Source: Branchiostoma lanceolatum (Eukaryota > Chordata > Leptocardii > Amphioxiformes > Branchiostomatidae). Taken from it: DNA of 64,000 nucleotides. Under the pieces are notes generated by a model. It made no database searches. It saw nothing but the letters and a program-made list of their open reading frames with translations, and had not been told where the DNA came from. Every line of letters begins with the position of its first letter. Within the stretch, counting starts at the first letter, position 1. The DNA lies in NCBI RefSeq assembly GCF_035083965.1, contig NC_089724.1, positions 19,672,974-19,736,973 on the forward strand, read 5' to 3'. The position numbers and the translations under genes are program-made. Below, one piece after another: positions 33,201-43,900 of this stretch.

Positions 33201-36200
33201 AACTATCATCTTGCATATGTTATTACCTGGATGTCTAACCTTCAACAACGGAAAGTGGCAAATACTGTCTGTCAAATTCCATTTGTTTGGGATAATTGTC
33301 AGCAACATTGGAGCGGCAATCAAAGATTTTTTTCCTGACTTGTCAGTTTTGTCTTCAATTGTCTTGTGTAGTACAGATTTAAGTAATGAAACCAAAACAG
33401 CCAGATTCAATGATGATTCTTATTTTGCATTTGGCATCAGCATCTTTGGTACTATTTTTTTGTCTAAAGGACTGGAAGGGTTGCAAAGCTGTAAGGGCTG
33501 AAGTCATTGCATAGACAATATACAATATTAAATGAGAAAAAGATTTTTCCATACTAAATGATGCTTTGTAGCATAGATGACACTTTTTTGATAACATTGA
33601 TAATGTTTAATGCCTGACAGTTTTCCTTCTCCATTTTCAGCTGAAAACATCTAAACCTATATCACAAGTATTAAGTTTTTGAAGCGTGGATAGTGTTTGG
33701 CCTACTACGGTAGTATTTTCCCCATGTCAAGCAGACTGACGGTTCTCCCCAGATGTTGAGTGCTGTGCAAGAATTGTTGTGAATTATCGGCTAAGAAGAC
33801 ACTACAAGTTGTAGTCCTTGTGAAACAGCAGCACTTGGCAGCGCATCTTGCAGTGGCCTGCAGACATTTGGCACCCCATCCAAATTATTTGGAAGATGAG
33901 CACAGAAATTACCTTGACAGCACCAGCACCAAGCTGATATGTCCAGCTACAAACCTCTGCTAACATATCTGACGGGCTTTGCCACGGCAAACTGTGCCCT
34001 GCCCCCTCCTCCCCATGACAAGGCTAGTTACTGAGTGGTTGTGGAATGGACCTCCATACCTAGCGGGACTCAATGTTTGCCGTTCTTCAGGTGGGTCGCC
34101 CCAGCAACATGCCTCAGGCACAGCCTATAGTCGAGCAGTTGACTGAGGAGGCGAAGCACCACAACCGCATCTATGTTTCCTCGGTCCACCCTGACTTGTC
34201 GGCTGACGACATAAAGAGGTCAGCATTGCTGCACTTAGTCGTGTTAAACCCCATTTGTCATGTCTCCTTCTGCAGGTTGGTCGCCCTAGCAACATGGCGT
34301 CGGCTCAGCCAATAGTAGATCAGCTTGTAGAGGAGGCCAAGCATTACAACCGCATATACGTTTCCTCAGTGCACCCCGACCTTGCGGCTGATGACATAAA
34401 GAGGTCAGGGTTTTCACATAATGGAGTGCCCAAGGAAGATAATCAACCCAGACCCTCTCACCAATGTGTAGCTAAGACTGTCCACCTTAGCTAAGCTCAC
34501 AGATAGCTATCACTGCTGTGGTACTTCATATGTCACCATGACAGTATCACGACATGTAATAACTGCAGTAGTCTTTTCTTTCTTTCCTAAAGGGGAAGTC
34601 GTCATCTGTACAATGTTGTATGTAGATAATGAGCGGGAAAATAATGATTTGTTCCCCAGGAGAAGTTAAAACTGTCTTCTCTCTGATGGATACAAGATAA
34701 TATTTTAGAGGGATATTTTTTTTGTATGTAAATCGTAAGGCTGGAAATTAGCTTAAGGACTCTAAGCATGCATTTGTAAGTTCCACTGTGATTTTGTGCA
34801 CTTTCATAACCAAAGTTAGAGAATGTAAAACTTGTGATGTGTTATAGTAGAAGCATTGTAATGAGATGAATCACCTCTTGTGTTGATATTTGATTGATGT
34901 GATTATTTGTAGAAGTTATAATATGATCATGTATGACTTATATGAAAAGTTACAGTAACAATGGCAATTTCCACATTTTGCAGTGTGTTTGAGGCATTTG
35001 GGAAGATAAAGTCTTGTGAGCTGGCACCAGATGCAGTCACTGGAAAACATAAGTAAGTCTTTGTCAGCTTTCCTAACATGTGAATTGAGATGTAACCCAG
35101 ATACATGTACTTGATCAAACAGATGTCAAGAATTGTTACAAACATTTTCACTGTTTGGATGTACTGTCTTATCCAAGTTTGCCTTGTAATAATTCCTGTG
35201 AGAACATGATTACATTGGTTTATTTTTCCTTTCACAGAGGTTATGGGTTTCTAGAGTACGAAAAGCCACAGTCTGCACAGGATGCCATTGCATCAATGAA
35301 CCTATTTGACCTTGGAGGACAGTACCTTAGAGTAGGAAAGGCTGTCACACCTCCCAAACACGTAAGTACCTGACATTTTTTTATTAGTATGCTCTTCTTG
35401 CCAGGGTTTGTCACAATACTAATTTTTCATAAAATGAGGTATTAGTCACATTTTACAACCGTTCCTCTGCTGAATTGTCTACAATAACTACTCCCCTGCA
35501 GGCGCTGAATCCACAGTTACAGATCTCGTCCCCAGCAGGCCCAGGTGGGCTCCCACCAGCTGCTGCTGTCGCAGCTGCAGCCGCCACTGCCAAGATCACT
35601 GCCCTGGAAGCTGTGGCCAGTACGGCTGCTGTCGTATCAGGCGTGCAGCCAGGGGTGAGTACGATCAGCTCGACGTCACAGGTAAATATGATCTAAGTAG
35701 CCAAGAGCACTATTGAGTGATTGAATTATCGGGTATTGTCATACATACTTGAGTCAAGGCTGTTGAAGAATTGTTCTAATGTTGTAACATATTTTCGTAT
35801 TGGGCACCCAAGGTCTGATTGTGAAAAGTTAGGTCTAGTTGTAGCTGACTGTTTCCCCGTCACAAGATATAAAAAGTGTTTGTGGCAGTTTAATGAGTTT
35901 TAAATGTATTACTGTCCATTGTAAAAAAAAAACAACTTCAATGTAGAAACTGTTTGCCACAGTTAAAAAGGAAAAAAATTAGATGTCTTTTCTCTGTACC
36001 TGAGTGTGTAATGACTACCTGTCCATTTCTGTTTTGTTTGTTTCATTGATTTGTTGCTGTCGTGCTGTCTTTCTGTCAAATTCGCTTTTTATTTTTTGAA
36101 ATGTGTTTTGAAAGTGTGAATTTCTTATTATCTACAGCTCCTCTCCCAATCGATGCCAGGTCAGCCTGGCCTGTCCATTCCTGCCCCAGGGCTAGTGCAA

Positions 36201-37497
36201 CTTCCTCAGCCAGTCATGGCATCATCTGCACCTGGCCTCATCACAGGTGGGTCAAATAGCTCAGCCTTGTTTTTACCATGAATGATGATATTTGTTTTTT
36301 CTGTATTTGACGAAATGTTTTTAGGAATTTTGGCTGTATGCTCATTCAGTCAACAAATTTATATTGCGGTGTGTAAGCACATCGACTGATGATGAAGATG
36401 ACATTGAAATCACATATTGTAGCGTACCATTGTCAAAGTGTTCCTCTTCTTCCTCAGGTGTCACACCAATGAAGCCAGCCGTGACCACCACATCCTCAGC
36501 AGGGCCAGCTAATGAGGAGCAGAGAAAAAAGGTTGAAGATGACCTGCCACAGACGCTGGGTCAGCAGGAAAACCTCTCCATCTCAGGCAGCAATGCCCGC
36601 CACATGGTCATGCAGAAGCTGCTCAGAAAATCAGAAGTAAGTTCACAGGCTAAACAAATGTTTAAGCTGATGAGGAAGTCCATGGCTCAATACCAATTCA
36701 AAGAATTGAGAAACTCATAATTCCGTTGGATGCTTGTTAATAACATTGTTAATGTATTGAAAGGAAGACGTAAGTTTCAGTGACTGATTTTAATGTTGTA
36801 AGACATACCTCAATTCAGCCATTACAGCAGCTATGGTGTTGAATGTGATCTTATTGAATAAATAAACCAAGAAAAGACATCTGTAGGCTTTGTTGGTATG
36901 TTGGAAAAATGAGATATTTTCCAAGTGAAAATCTTAACCATATCTCTTTTTTTCCAGTCTAATGTGATGATCCTAAGAAACATGGTAGGGATTGAGGACC
37001 TGGATGATGAGCTGGAAGGGGAAGTGACAGACGAGTGTGGCAAGTATGGCCAAGTCAACAGGGTCATCATCTACCAGGAGAGACAAGGGGAGGAGGAAAA
37101 TGCAGACGTCATTGTTAAAATATTTGTGGAGTTCTCTGAATCATTCGGTGAGTAGTGAGGAAGTAGATACAGTGTGCAGGTGTCTGTTACATTTTCACTA
37201 GTGATAACAGAAAGTGCTGTGTATGTAAATTTATTCCCTATCATGTTGTGTTATGTTAAATCTTGAAAGTCAGTTATCTTACTACTGTAGGTTGGTCCTA
37301 CCTAAAGTTGTTTTCTCAGGGTACCTCTCCTATAAAAGTTTGTTTTTAGGATATTATTCTTAACAATTATCTTCTTTCCCCTTACAGAGGCAGAACGAGG
37401 TGTCCAAGCCCTGAATGGCCGGTGGTTTGGAGGCAGAAAAGTCTCAGCAGAGTCATATGATCAGTTGAAGTTCGACTCACAGGATCTATCAGGGTAG
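27209..37497 (+). CDS. PUF60: Poly(U)-binding splicing factor PUF60, 13 coding exon positions
   Basis: PUF60 binds pyrimidine-rich RNA with U2AF and helps the U2 snRNP choose 3' splice sites in the nucleus. Exons: 27209-27262, 29480-29531, 32171-32313, 32660-32718, 32869-33082, then 34091-34218 or 34276-34403, 34984-35052, 35238-35361, 35502-35681, 36138-36246, 36458-36636, 36958-37147, 37388-37497. All phases join, giving 536 residues (human about 559 or 542). RRM1: RNP2 IYVGSI at 104-109, RNP1 KGYAFIEY at 143-150. RRM2: IYVSSV at 201-206, KGYGFLEY at 240-247. An Ala-rich linker [16 protein letters not shown] follows, then a C-terminal UHM domain with the ligand-binding R512-W513-F514 motif. 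Exon 9 has a second in-frame donor at 35654 (GGG then GTGAGT), which would drop 9 residues. Start: first ATG of a short N-terminus, [10 protein letters not shown]. Confidence 0.95.
28325..29240. mobile_element. Non-autonomous hAT-type transposon in PUF60 intron 1
   Basis: Perfect 16-base terminal inverted repeat CAGTGTTTCCGCCAGA with perfect 8-base duplication CATTGGAT (28317-28324, 29241-29248). 916 bases, no transposase. A 22-base tandem repeat lies near the left end. The core from about 28515 to 29060 is homologous, in inverted orientation, to 43815-44350. That core contains two CCAAT boxes (CCAATCAGAGC, CCAATCAGCGC) and ACATGGCGGACGG, so it looks like a captured promoter. The right end shares CCGTCATTTGACGGG with the element at 982-2274. 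Confidence 0.9.
28377..28461. repeat. 22-base tandem repeat inside the hAT element
   Basis: About 3.7 copies of ACCGCGAAAATTAACTGACC plus GT, with small substitutions; the first copy reads AATAAAGT in place of AATTAACT. Confidence 0.8.
30157..30225 (+). CDS. Possible PUF60 cassette exon, 69 bases
   Basis: A long pyrimidine tract and CTGTAG acceptor precede a segment open in the PUF60 frame and ending AAAG before GTAACA. It enters and leaves in phase 1, so it would fit between exons 2 and 3 without changing frame and add 23 residues starting [11 protein letters not shown]. It is GC-richer than the surrounding intron. Alternatively, the ATG at 30174 could make it an alternative first exon. No homolog is recognised. 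Confidence 0.4.
31626..31721 (+). CDS. Possible PUF60 cassette exon, 96 or 93 bases
   Basis: A CCCAGCAG tandem acceptor (NAGNAG; exon start 31626 or 31629) leads a GC-rich segment open in the PUF60 frame. It ends ATGG before GTAACA, phase 1 in and phase 1 out. It would insert 32 or 31 residues that are rich in Met, Ala and Pro (contains [19 protein letters not shown]). The pyrimidine tract lies about 30 bases upstream of the AG, which is somewhat far. Not seen in the vertebrate protein as I know it. Confidence 0.35.
33131..33250 (+). repeat. Dispersed repeat in PUF60 intron 5, copy 1
   Basis: GTCACTGAAGAAGGGCAGTG, GGATGCTACCTGAAATGTC, TATCCAG then TTGAGTAACTATC and TTACCTGGATGTCTAACC. Same order as 44952-45080. 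The ACTGAAGAAG...GGATGC...GAAA(C/T)GTC signature resembles repeats common in animal genomes, probably retroelement-derived. Confidence 0.65.
34091..34218 (+). CDS. PUF60: PUF60 exon 6a, one of two mutually exclusive exons
   Basis: 128 bases, phase 0 in, phase 2 out. Encodes the end of the RRM1-RRM2 linker and the first strand and helix of RRM2 ([17 protein letters not shown] up to [16 protein letters not shown]). Acceptor TTCTTCAG, donor GTCAGC. Exon 6b follows after only 57 bases and encodes almost the same peptide. Confidence 0.9.
34276..34403 (+). CDS. PUF60: PUF60 exon 6b, duplicate of 6a
   Basis: Also 128 bases with the same phases, acceptor TTCTGCAG and donor GTCAGG. The peptide differs from 6a at a few positions: MPQ to MAS, VEQLT to VDQLV, HH to HY, DLS to DLA. 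Since 128 is not a multiple of 3, including both would shift the frame and reach TAG within 6b, so productive mRNAs must use exactly one. Confidence 0.9.
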
Positions 37498-38536
37498 CTA
37501 TAAGCCCATTTCGGACAGATATTATAGATAAGGCACTGTTGACATTACAGTATCTCAAAGCTATTGAGAATAGGCTGACATATCCCAATATTTCTGGTTG
37601 TAACTTGAACAGATCATGTAGTGGTTTTTAATTTTACTTGTCTCAGTCTTTGACCAAGTGTGCAATTAATGAGGACTCCAACAAAGCATATAAACATATA
37701 CTATGCATATATACTCTTGCCAGTGGCTGCTGTCAAGATGACGGTGAACTCGTTCTTCTGTATATCATGTAACTTGCACCCGGCAATTTTCCACAGTAAC
37801 TGAGAAGGCTTAGGTTGTTAGTGTAGCCTTTCACATTGGTCACTGTGCTGTACAGTGTAGTGACGATATACATTATAGTGATTCCCTCACCTCAGTAGAA
37901 ATATAATCCGATGTATATCTCTACCCCTCCTGTGCAGCTGTGAACTTAATATGAAACACCAAATAATGAAATAATATACTTAGCGCCTAGGACTGTGAGA
38001 AAATGACGTTTCTTCTTCCAAATGGGATCCTCATAGTATGTGTAGACTGTAGTAAGTATACCTTGATTGGTTTCAATGACCAACTTTCCATGTTGAAAGC
38101 AACAGAATGTGTTTGAATAGCCTTTGTGTTACACAGTTTTACGTCCAAACTTTGCTCGAGGGAAAGCATTACATGTGAAATGTCATTGAACAACCGCTTT
38201 ACTGACAGAGCATTGTAGAAGTTAACTCTGGACAGAAATCAGTCCTCATTTTTTCCTGTCATTTCCTTAGGATGGAAGAGTTAGCAATAGCTGAACATGT
38301 TTAGAACTTTGTCTTTGTATCCTCAAATGGTATGTTACATTTGTGTTACATGCCATTCAAAAAATAACTCATAAAACGTTTCATGAAATTTTTGTTGTCT
38401 CATACTGAATGGCACTGTCAAAAACAGAATAATGAAAGATGCCAGTGTAGTACTAAAGCTAAGGAAAATCCCCTCTGTTGCATTTAGAAAGTGTGTTTGG
38501 ATTTGTTCGCAGAAAAGGGTTATGAGATGGAAAAGC

Positions 38537-38596
38537 AAACCTGCTGCTCAGCCAATCAGTGCTCAGAATTGGTTCAGCCAGTCGAACAGCAGGTTT
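38537..38596. repeat. Short stem-loop sequence
   Basis: AAACCTGCTG and CAGCAGGTTT bound a 60-base segment that also holds AGCCAATCAG and ATTGGTT. Might be a tiny foldback element; no target duplication was found. Confidence 0.35.
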
Positions 38597-38717
38597 TTTA
38601 AGGTTAATATGATAGTGTACAAAATAGATGTTACATGTTTGGTACATGTGGAGAGATGGAGAGTTTATGTGGTCAAGTGCCTTCAAAAATGTGTGATGTA
38701 CAGTCTCCAGGTTGGCA

Positions 38718-38723
38718 AATAAA
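38718..38723 (+). terminator. Candidate PUF60 polyadenylation signal
   Basis: AATAAA with a T/G-rich tract (CCTTTTGTACAGAGATTGT) shortly after, 1.2 kb from the stop codon. Confidence 0.4.
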
Positions 38724-39549
38724 GGATTCCTTTTGTACAGAGATTGTATCTACTTGTGACTCATTGACTACTGTTTCACCTACTTCTTCATGCCTTTTGT
38801 TAACAAAGGACAAATACTGTTGTTTTAACCACCTGAAATTTTTGTACTGGTACATACATATTGCTTTCTAATCATTCAGGATAGGTTACAGTGTGGACAG
38901 TTTTGTGCCATGATTCATTTGACAAAGGTCTATTCATATATACACCTGAAATATTCTGTCAGCAGGTAAGCATATTTAACAGTGCCAAACATGCAGCAAT
39001 AGATAGGGAAAAAGATAAGTTTGGCATTTTGTGTATGACATAAGGAAGGCATCTTTACTTCTAAAAACAACTATCTTTGAAACCCAAGGAATCCAGGAGC
39101 ATCCGTATAGAATTAAACACTATGCCACATAAGAATGATTCAATATTAGTTTTGTCAGCATATGCATAAACTAGTAAACGGGTTGGAATTCAATTCGGGC
39201 AGCTAGATGTTAACGTTTTAGGAGAGTTGTCCAAAGTACCAATACATGCTTCCTTGAAAGATCACATTTTCAAGTTTACCAGGCAGAATATCTAATGTTT
39301 TCCCATCACCAAAGTTCAATCTGTCAAAATTATCATCTGTCAAAATGTGTGCCAAAAACGCACTGCGGATTTGGTTGCTGTTAAAGTGTATAAGACACCA
39401 ATGGCATCAAAATTAAAAATATCCTGAAATTACATATACTATAATCATATTGTTTGATTAGGACTGTTCAGCCATCAGAGGGCCTGCCCTTCCCACTAAT
39501 CCTCGACGACGGGGAATGAGCCAGAGATTGTTTGACAACGTAGACATTT

Positions 39550-40003
39550 GCACAAAACATACATCCTTCGGATGTTATTGAACATTAAATCATCATAGAG
39601 CTACTTCCAGCTTTTGATTCTTCCCACCAGGTAATTACATTAATCAGTGATTTTACTCTCCTGATGACGTCACAGTGAACATGGCAATCAGTTTGGAACT
39701 TTGCAGTGCGGCTCGGAAAGAATGTTCTTTTGGGAAGCAAACAAACTACTAGTAGATATAAGGTCTTTTAATTGAATGTAATCACAATAATTGAGCACTG
39801 TTTGCTCATCAAATAATGTTTTTCACAAGCCGTGGTGCAAGGTTCTGAACTAGCTGCCATGTTCATTGTGACGTCATCGGGAGAGTTAAGTCACTGATTA
39901 ATGTAATTACCTGGTGGGAAGATCAGAGAGAAATCAAAAGCTGGAAGTATAGTTTTTTATGGTTCAATGTTAGATAACATCAGAAGGGTGTGTATTTGTT
40001 ATA
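39550..40003. mobile_element. Foldback element with ~150-base arms
   Basis: Arms about 39550-39708 and 39835-40003 are inverted copies. They share CTTCCAGCTTTTGAT, CCCACCAGGTAATTACATTA, ATCAGTGA, GATGACGTCAC and GAACATGGCA. The right arm has a roughly 8-base insertion. Each arm carries a TGACGTCA (CRE-type) palindrome. Arms differ at scattered sites, so the copy is old. Exact ends and target duplication not resolved. Confidence 0.7.
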
Positions 40004-40822
40004 AACATTTAGTCTATTCATTGATACTATTCCTATTACAGATGATAAGAAAATGTTGTATTTTCGTGTCATAAACACTTTAAATTATTATTGCTATAAT
40101 GTTCAACTATATTAACAATTTTATGATCTGATGGAATAATTCAATCAAATGCGTTTTCTATCCATATTTGTTCCTTTTCCCAAGGAGTTTATAAAAAAGA
40201 CCTTGTTTTAAAAAGAGCATTTTGCATATACTGTGAATATATTTTTCTAGTTAGATAACGAGTCACTGAAATAAAGCGGGACATGACAATAAGCAACACC
40301 CATTGAAGTGAGGGATGATCTGATGTCTGATGACAGACAAGAGGAACCAGTCTTCAGAGTTCAGACCAACAATGACCTCATTCATCAGACCCTACCACTA
40401 TGATATGGTGATCCCGCAATGGTTTGATTTAGACGTACAAAATGCACCTCTTTCTCAAAACACATTGACACTAGCTTTTCTCTCTCTAAGATTGCAGGTT
40501 AAACATTTAACTAAAGTACATTAGATAAAATTCGATTTATTTCGAGGCCCCTTTTCCCCTGTTTGGATGGTTTCGCCCTATAACCCCAGATCGACCCTGT
40601 TGACGTATCTTTGTGAGACGTGTTGGTGCTCGTCAGAGCAGGTTGCCTGTGTTTTCATCAGCACCACAATAGATTTCCCCTTAATTTTCCACAACAAAGT
40701 CGTTACCAAGTGTACCAGTGGCAGATATAGGGATTCGAGAAGCACACAGACCTGGTTTGGCGCATCCATAGACCCGCAGACACCTAGGCTGCGCGCCCTG
40801 CGCCTTCATCTGACGAACGAAC

Positions 40823-40972
40823 ATGGCGGACGCAGTTTTAGTGTTGACGGTCATCGGTGTCTTCTTCCTCCCGGTTCTGGGTTTTGCATTGCTGATTCTC
40901 ATCCCTGCTGCTGTTGGGGTTTCACTGGGAATTCGGAAACTCTACCTGAAGGTCCTCATTCGTGTATTTGAG
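40823..40972 (+). CDS. GPAT4: GPAT first coding exon 1a
   Basis: 50 codons, phase 0 out, starting MADAVLVLTVIG, with one long hydrophobic segment (about residues 4-33) and then SLGIRKLYLKVLIRVFE. This matches the GPAT4 N-terminal membrane/lipid-droplet hairpin region (human has GIRKLYMK). The ATGGCGGACGC context is a good start. Confidence 0.88.
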
Positions 40973-43900
40973 GTAAACGGGGATTCTAGTCGTCTAGATT
41001 CTAGGGATTCTGGGTGGACAGATAACGTAGATACTAGTAGTAAATGCCCCCCTCCCATCTATGCCCAAGAGACTGTAGGAAGCTGTCTCATGGATGGCAC
41101 ATAGTGGACATGTTGAACTTGAAAGTGCCATTTTAAATATGGGCTTTCGCAGAGTACAATTTTATTATGGTGTCTGTAGGACTTCTGACCTACATTCAAG
41201 GACCTGTTTATCATCAAGTGACTCTCACCAAGGAGGTTTTATATAGATAAAACCTCCTTGCTCTCACTGGACCAGTTCGCATTTACCGTACATGGACACA
41301 GATATTTTATGATGTCACGTTGGGGTCAAAAAGCCAACCTGGTGTAGTTGTCTTTAATTGGACTTCATAGACATTTTGGTAGACCTGAGACTGGCAAACA
41401 ATTTGTAAACCTTGAATTAACCTTGAATTGTCAAGTGTCGCTGTCCTGGCATTTGCCCAGTGGTTGTTGCTTTCCATTTCCAAATTTTCATTCTTGACGT
41501 TGTCTTGGCAGCCTTCTCTCCATGCTTATGAGTGCTACCCAACACTAAGTCTTCGTACCATTATCCAGTACGATACTGCGGAAATCTTTGAAGTACAGGT
41601 CCAAAATGTTGATGTATCTGCATTTTGACAGAATAAAATTACACTCAAGTACAGTAACGTAAAGTAACCAGTTTACGTGCAGGAGCAGTTCACCGTCAGT
41701 TATTGGTATGCGCAGACTTCGAGGTGAACTGCGAAAAAGAAAACTAGGAAAGAAGTGTCCATTACTTGTTATCATTGTGCATGTATATTTATTCAGTGCA
41801 TTTGAATAAGTTTGCATCCGGCAAAACAGTGAATTATCCAACAAAACTGTCCATTATGCATAACATTGTAATGGATGGCCCAATTCCATGGTATTTCCAA
41901 ACTGCGATTATTGTCCCTTTTTTAAAATATCCTACCAACGCTAAATAACTTGCAACATCATCTGACACTGAACCTTGAGTCATTATCTCAACAATCCATC
42001 TTGATCTTATGTATGATCTTCCAAAGAGCTCTCCAAAACTGCATGTTATTGAGTGACTATCATCGCCGAAGGCCGTGTTATGGAATGCCATTTTGCATCA
42101 CATGATTCTGCCGATAACGTTTATACATGGAGGGCAAGGAAAAGTCGCAAAGGGGCGCTGTTTTAGTCCAACTTATATGGGGAGGGCACACAGCGTGGCA
42201 CTTGCATACTGAATGCGCTTCAAGGCTTATACCAATCTATGACCCCGTTCATACTAAATCGCGTAAATCGCGAAATCGCGTAAATCGCGATAATGTGGCT
42301 TAGTATGAACGCTCCAAATCGCATTTGAAATCGCCCGAAATCGCTTTCCACGAAACCACCTCCGGAGGTGGTTTACTCGCGATTTGCCTGCATTGCGACT
42401 TAGTATGAACGCTCGAAATCGCCTTGATGCGCGTTGGGCGCTTTACTTTGCATATTGACCCGGTCATGGGTCAAGGGGTCATCTGCAAATTCAGTCTTTC
42501 CGCTCATTATACGATGTTCATCTACCTCCTAGCTTGTTGGAATATTACGCCGAATGCGGCGGAAATATGTCAGAATCGGGCAGCGATTTTGGCGTATGGA
42601 ATGACGAAAACGCATGTACTGATGGCCATCTTCGGGGATGTGGGGATTTAGAAGAAACTCAAGGGATCCCACCGAAACCAGAACGTGTACGCTGAAGTGG
42701 CGACTGCCTGAGTTGGCCAAATACGCGAAAACATGGAAGTAATGCCGCACTATTAAAGGTAAAAAAACTCAAGATGAAGTACAAGAAGGTCATTGAACAC
42801 AACAGTAAGAGTGGTGACAATCGAATAACGCGTCCGCCGTTGATCAAGCTGTCGGACGCGATTTTACAACTCGCGCTCGTTCGACCCCTGGTGTGAAAGA
42901 ATGCGACTCAAGGCGATTTCGCGATTTGCGCGATTTAGTATGAACGGGGTCTATGCAAGTCATAACAACCTCTAAATGCGTCTTTATTGCCATTAGTATG
43001 ATTGTGCAAGTTGTGGAACAGCATGGTGCTATGAGTGGCGTTCTGTTGGGGGTAGATTCCTTATCGGTATGTTTAGCGGCGCTACAAAGCTGCAAAGTGC
43101 ACGCTATGTCATCGATATGGAAACAATTATTCATCATGCTTTGTTAGTAGATTACTTCGGGCACTTTTTGTGGGAAATTATCAGATACATGTCCTTTCGA
43201 AAAATAATTCAGGGAGAAACACACAACTGAACATAAACTGGTCACCCTGAAAGAATTCTTGACTACAGACTTGTTTTTTCAAGAAGCTCACAGGGCGATA
43301 TATGCAACAGAAGAAATATGATGCCATTCAGACCTTGATACAGACCGACTAAGATTTCTTCGGAAAGGAAAAATATTTACTTCTGCAAGTGCGTTTTCCA
43401 TGAAACGGCGTTGTTAACAAAACGACCGTTAACTGGTCACCTTACGTTATAACTTACTGTAAGTCTACTTAGATCCTCGGTATAATTAGATTCGCGGAAT
43501 CCGCGGCGACCTCTGCGCCGCGAATCAATTTCCCCGCGGATATGTTTATCGTACTTTTGCCCCCCTCCCCACATTTACGAGTGAGCTTGACTTCAGGGAA
43601 AAGCGACACATAAACAATGCACACGATTGTGTAAAACATGATGAACTTTTACACAGTACATACGTGTAAACAAGTGATATTACATATGATTCGCAGAAGT
43701 TTGGCCGAGCGGCGTCGCTACTCCCGACCGCTACACATGCAGTAGTAATTTACCGAGAAATCAAAAAATAATTATCGAGATACACGCCACAATTTGGGCT
43801 TTGCATTGTTCTTACAGGCTTGGGGACGCCGTCTGCCGTTGTACAATCACACTCTTTTGTTTCTTGCTATTATTATGCTTGCAAACAATCGATATCGGTG

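Larger units (their letters stand above)
37498..40822 (+). other. PUF60 3' UTR and spacer to the GPAT gene
   Basis: Contains an AATAAA at 38718, a small 60-base stem-loop (38537-38596) and a large foldback element (about 39550-40003). Otherwise no exon or RNA gene is recognised. Confidence 0.55.

Noticed and set aside
41684..41731. GCAGTTCACC...GGTGAACTGC inverted repeat as a mobile element
   Set aside because: Only 10-base arms, no flanking duplication and no second copy in the window.
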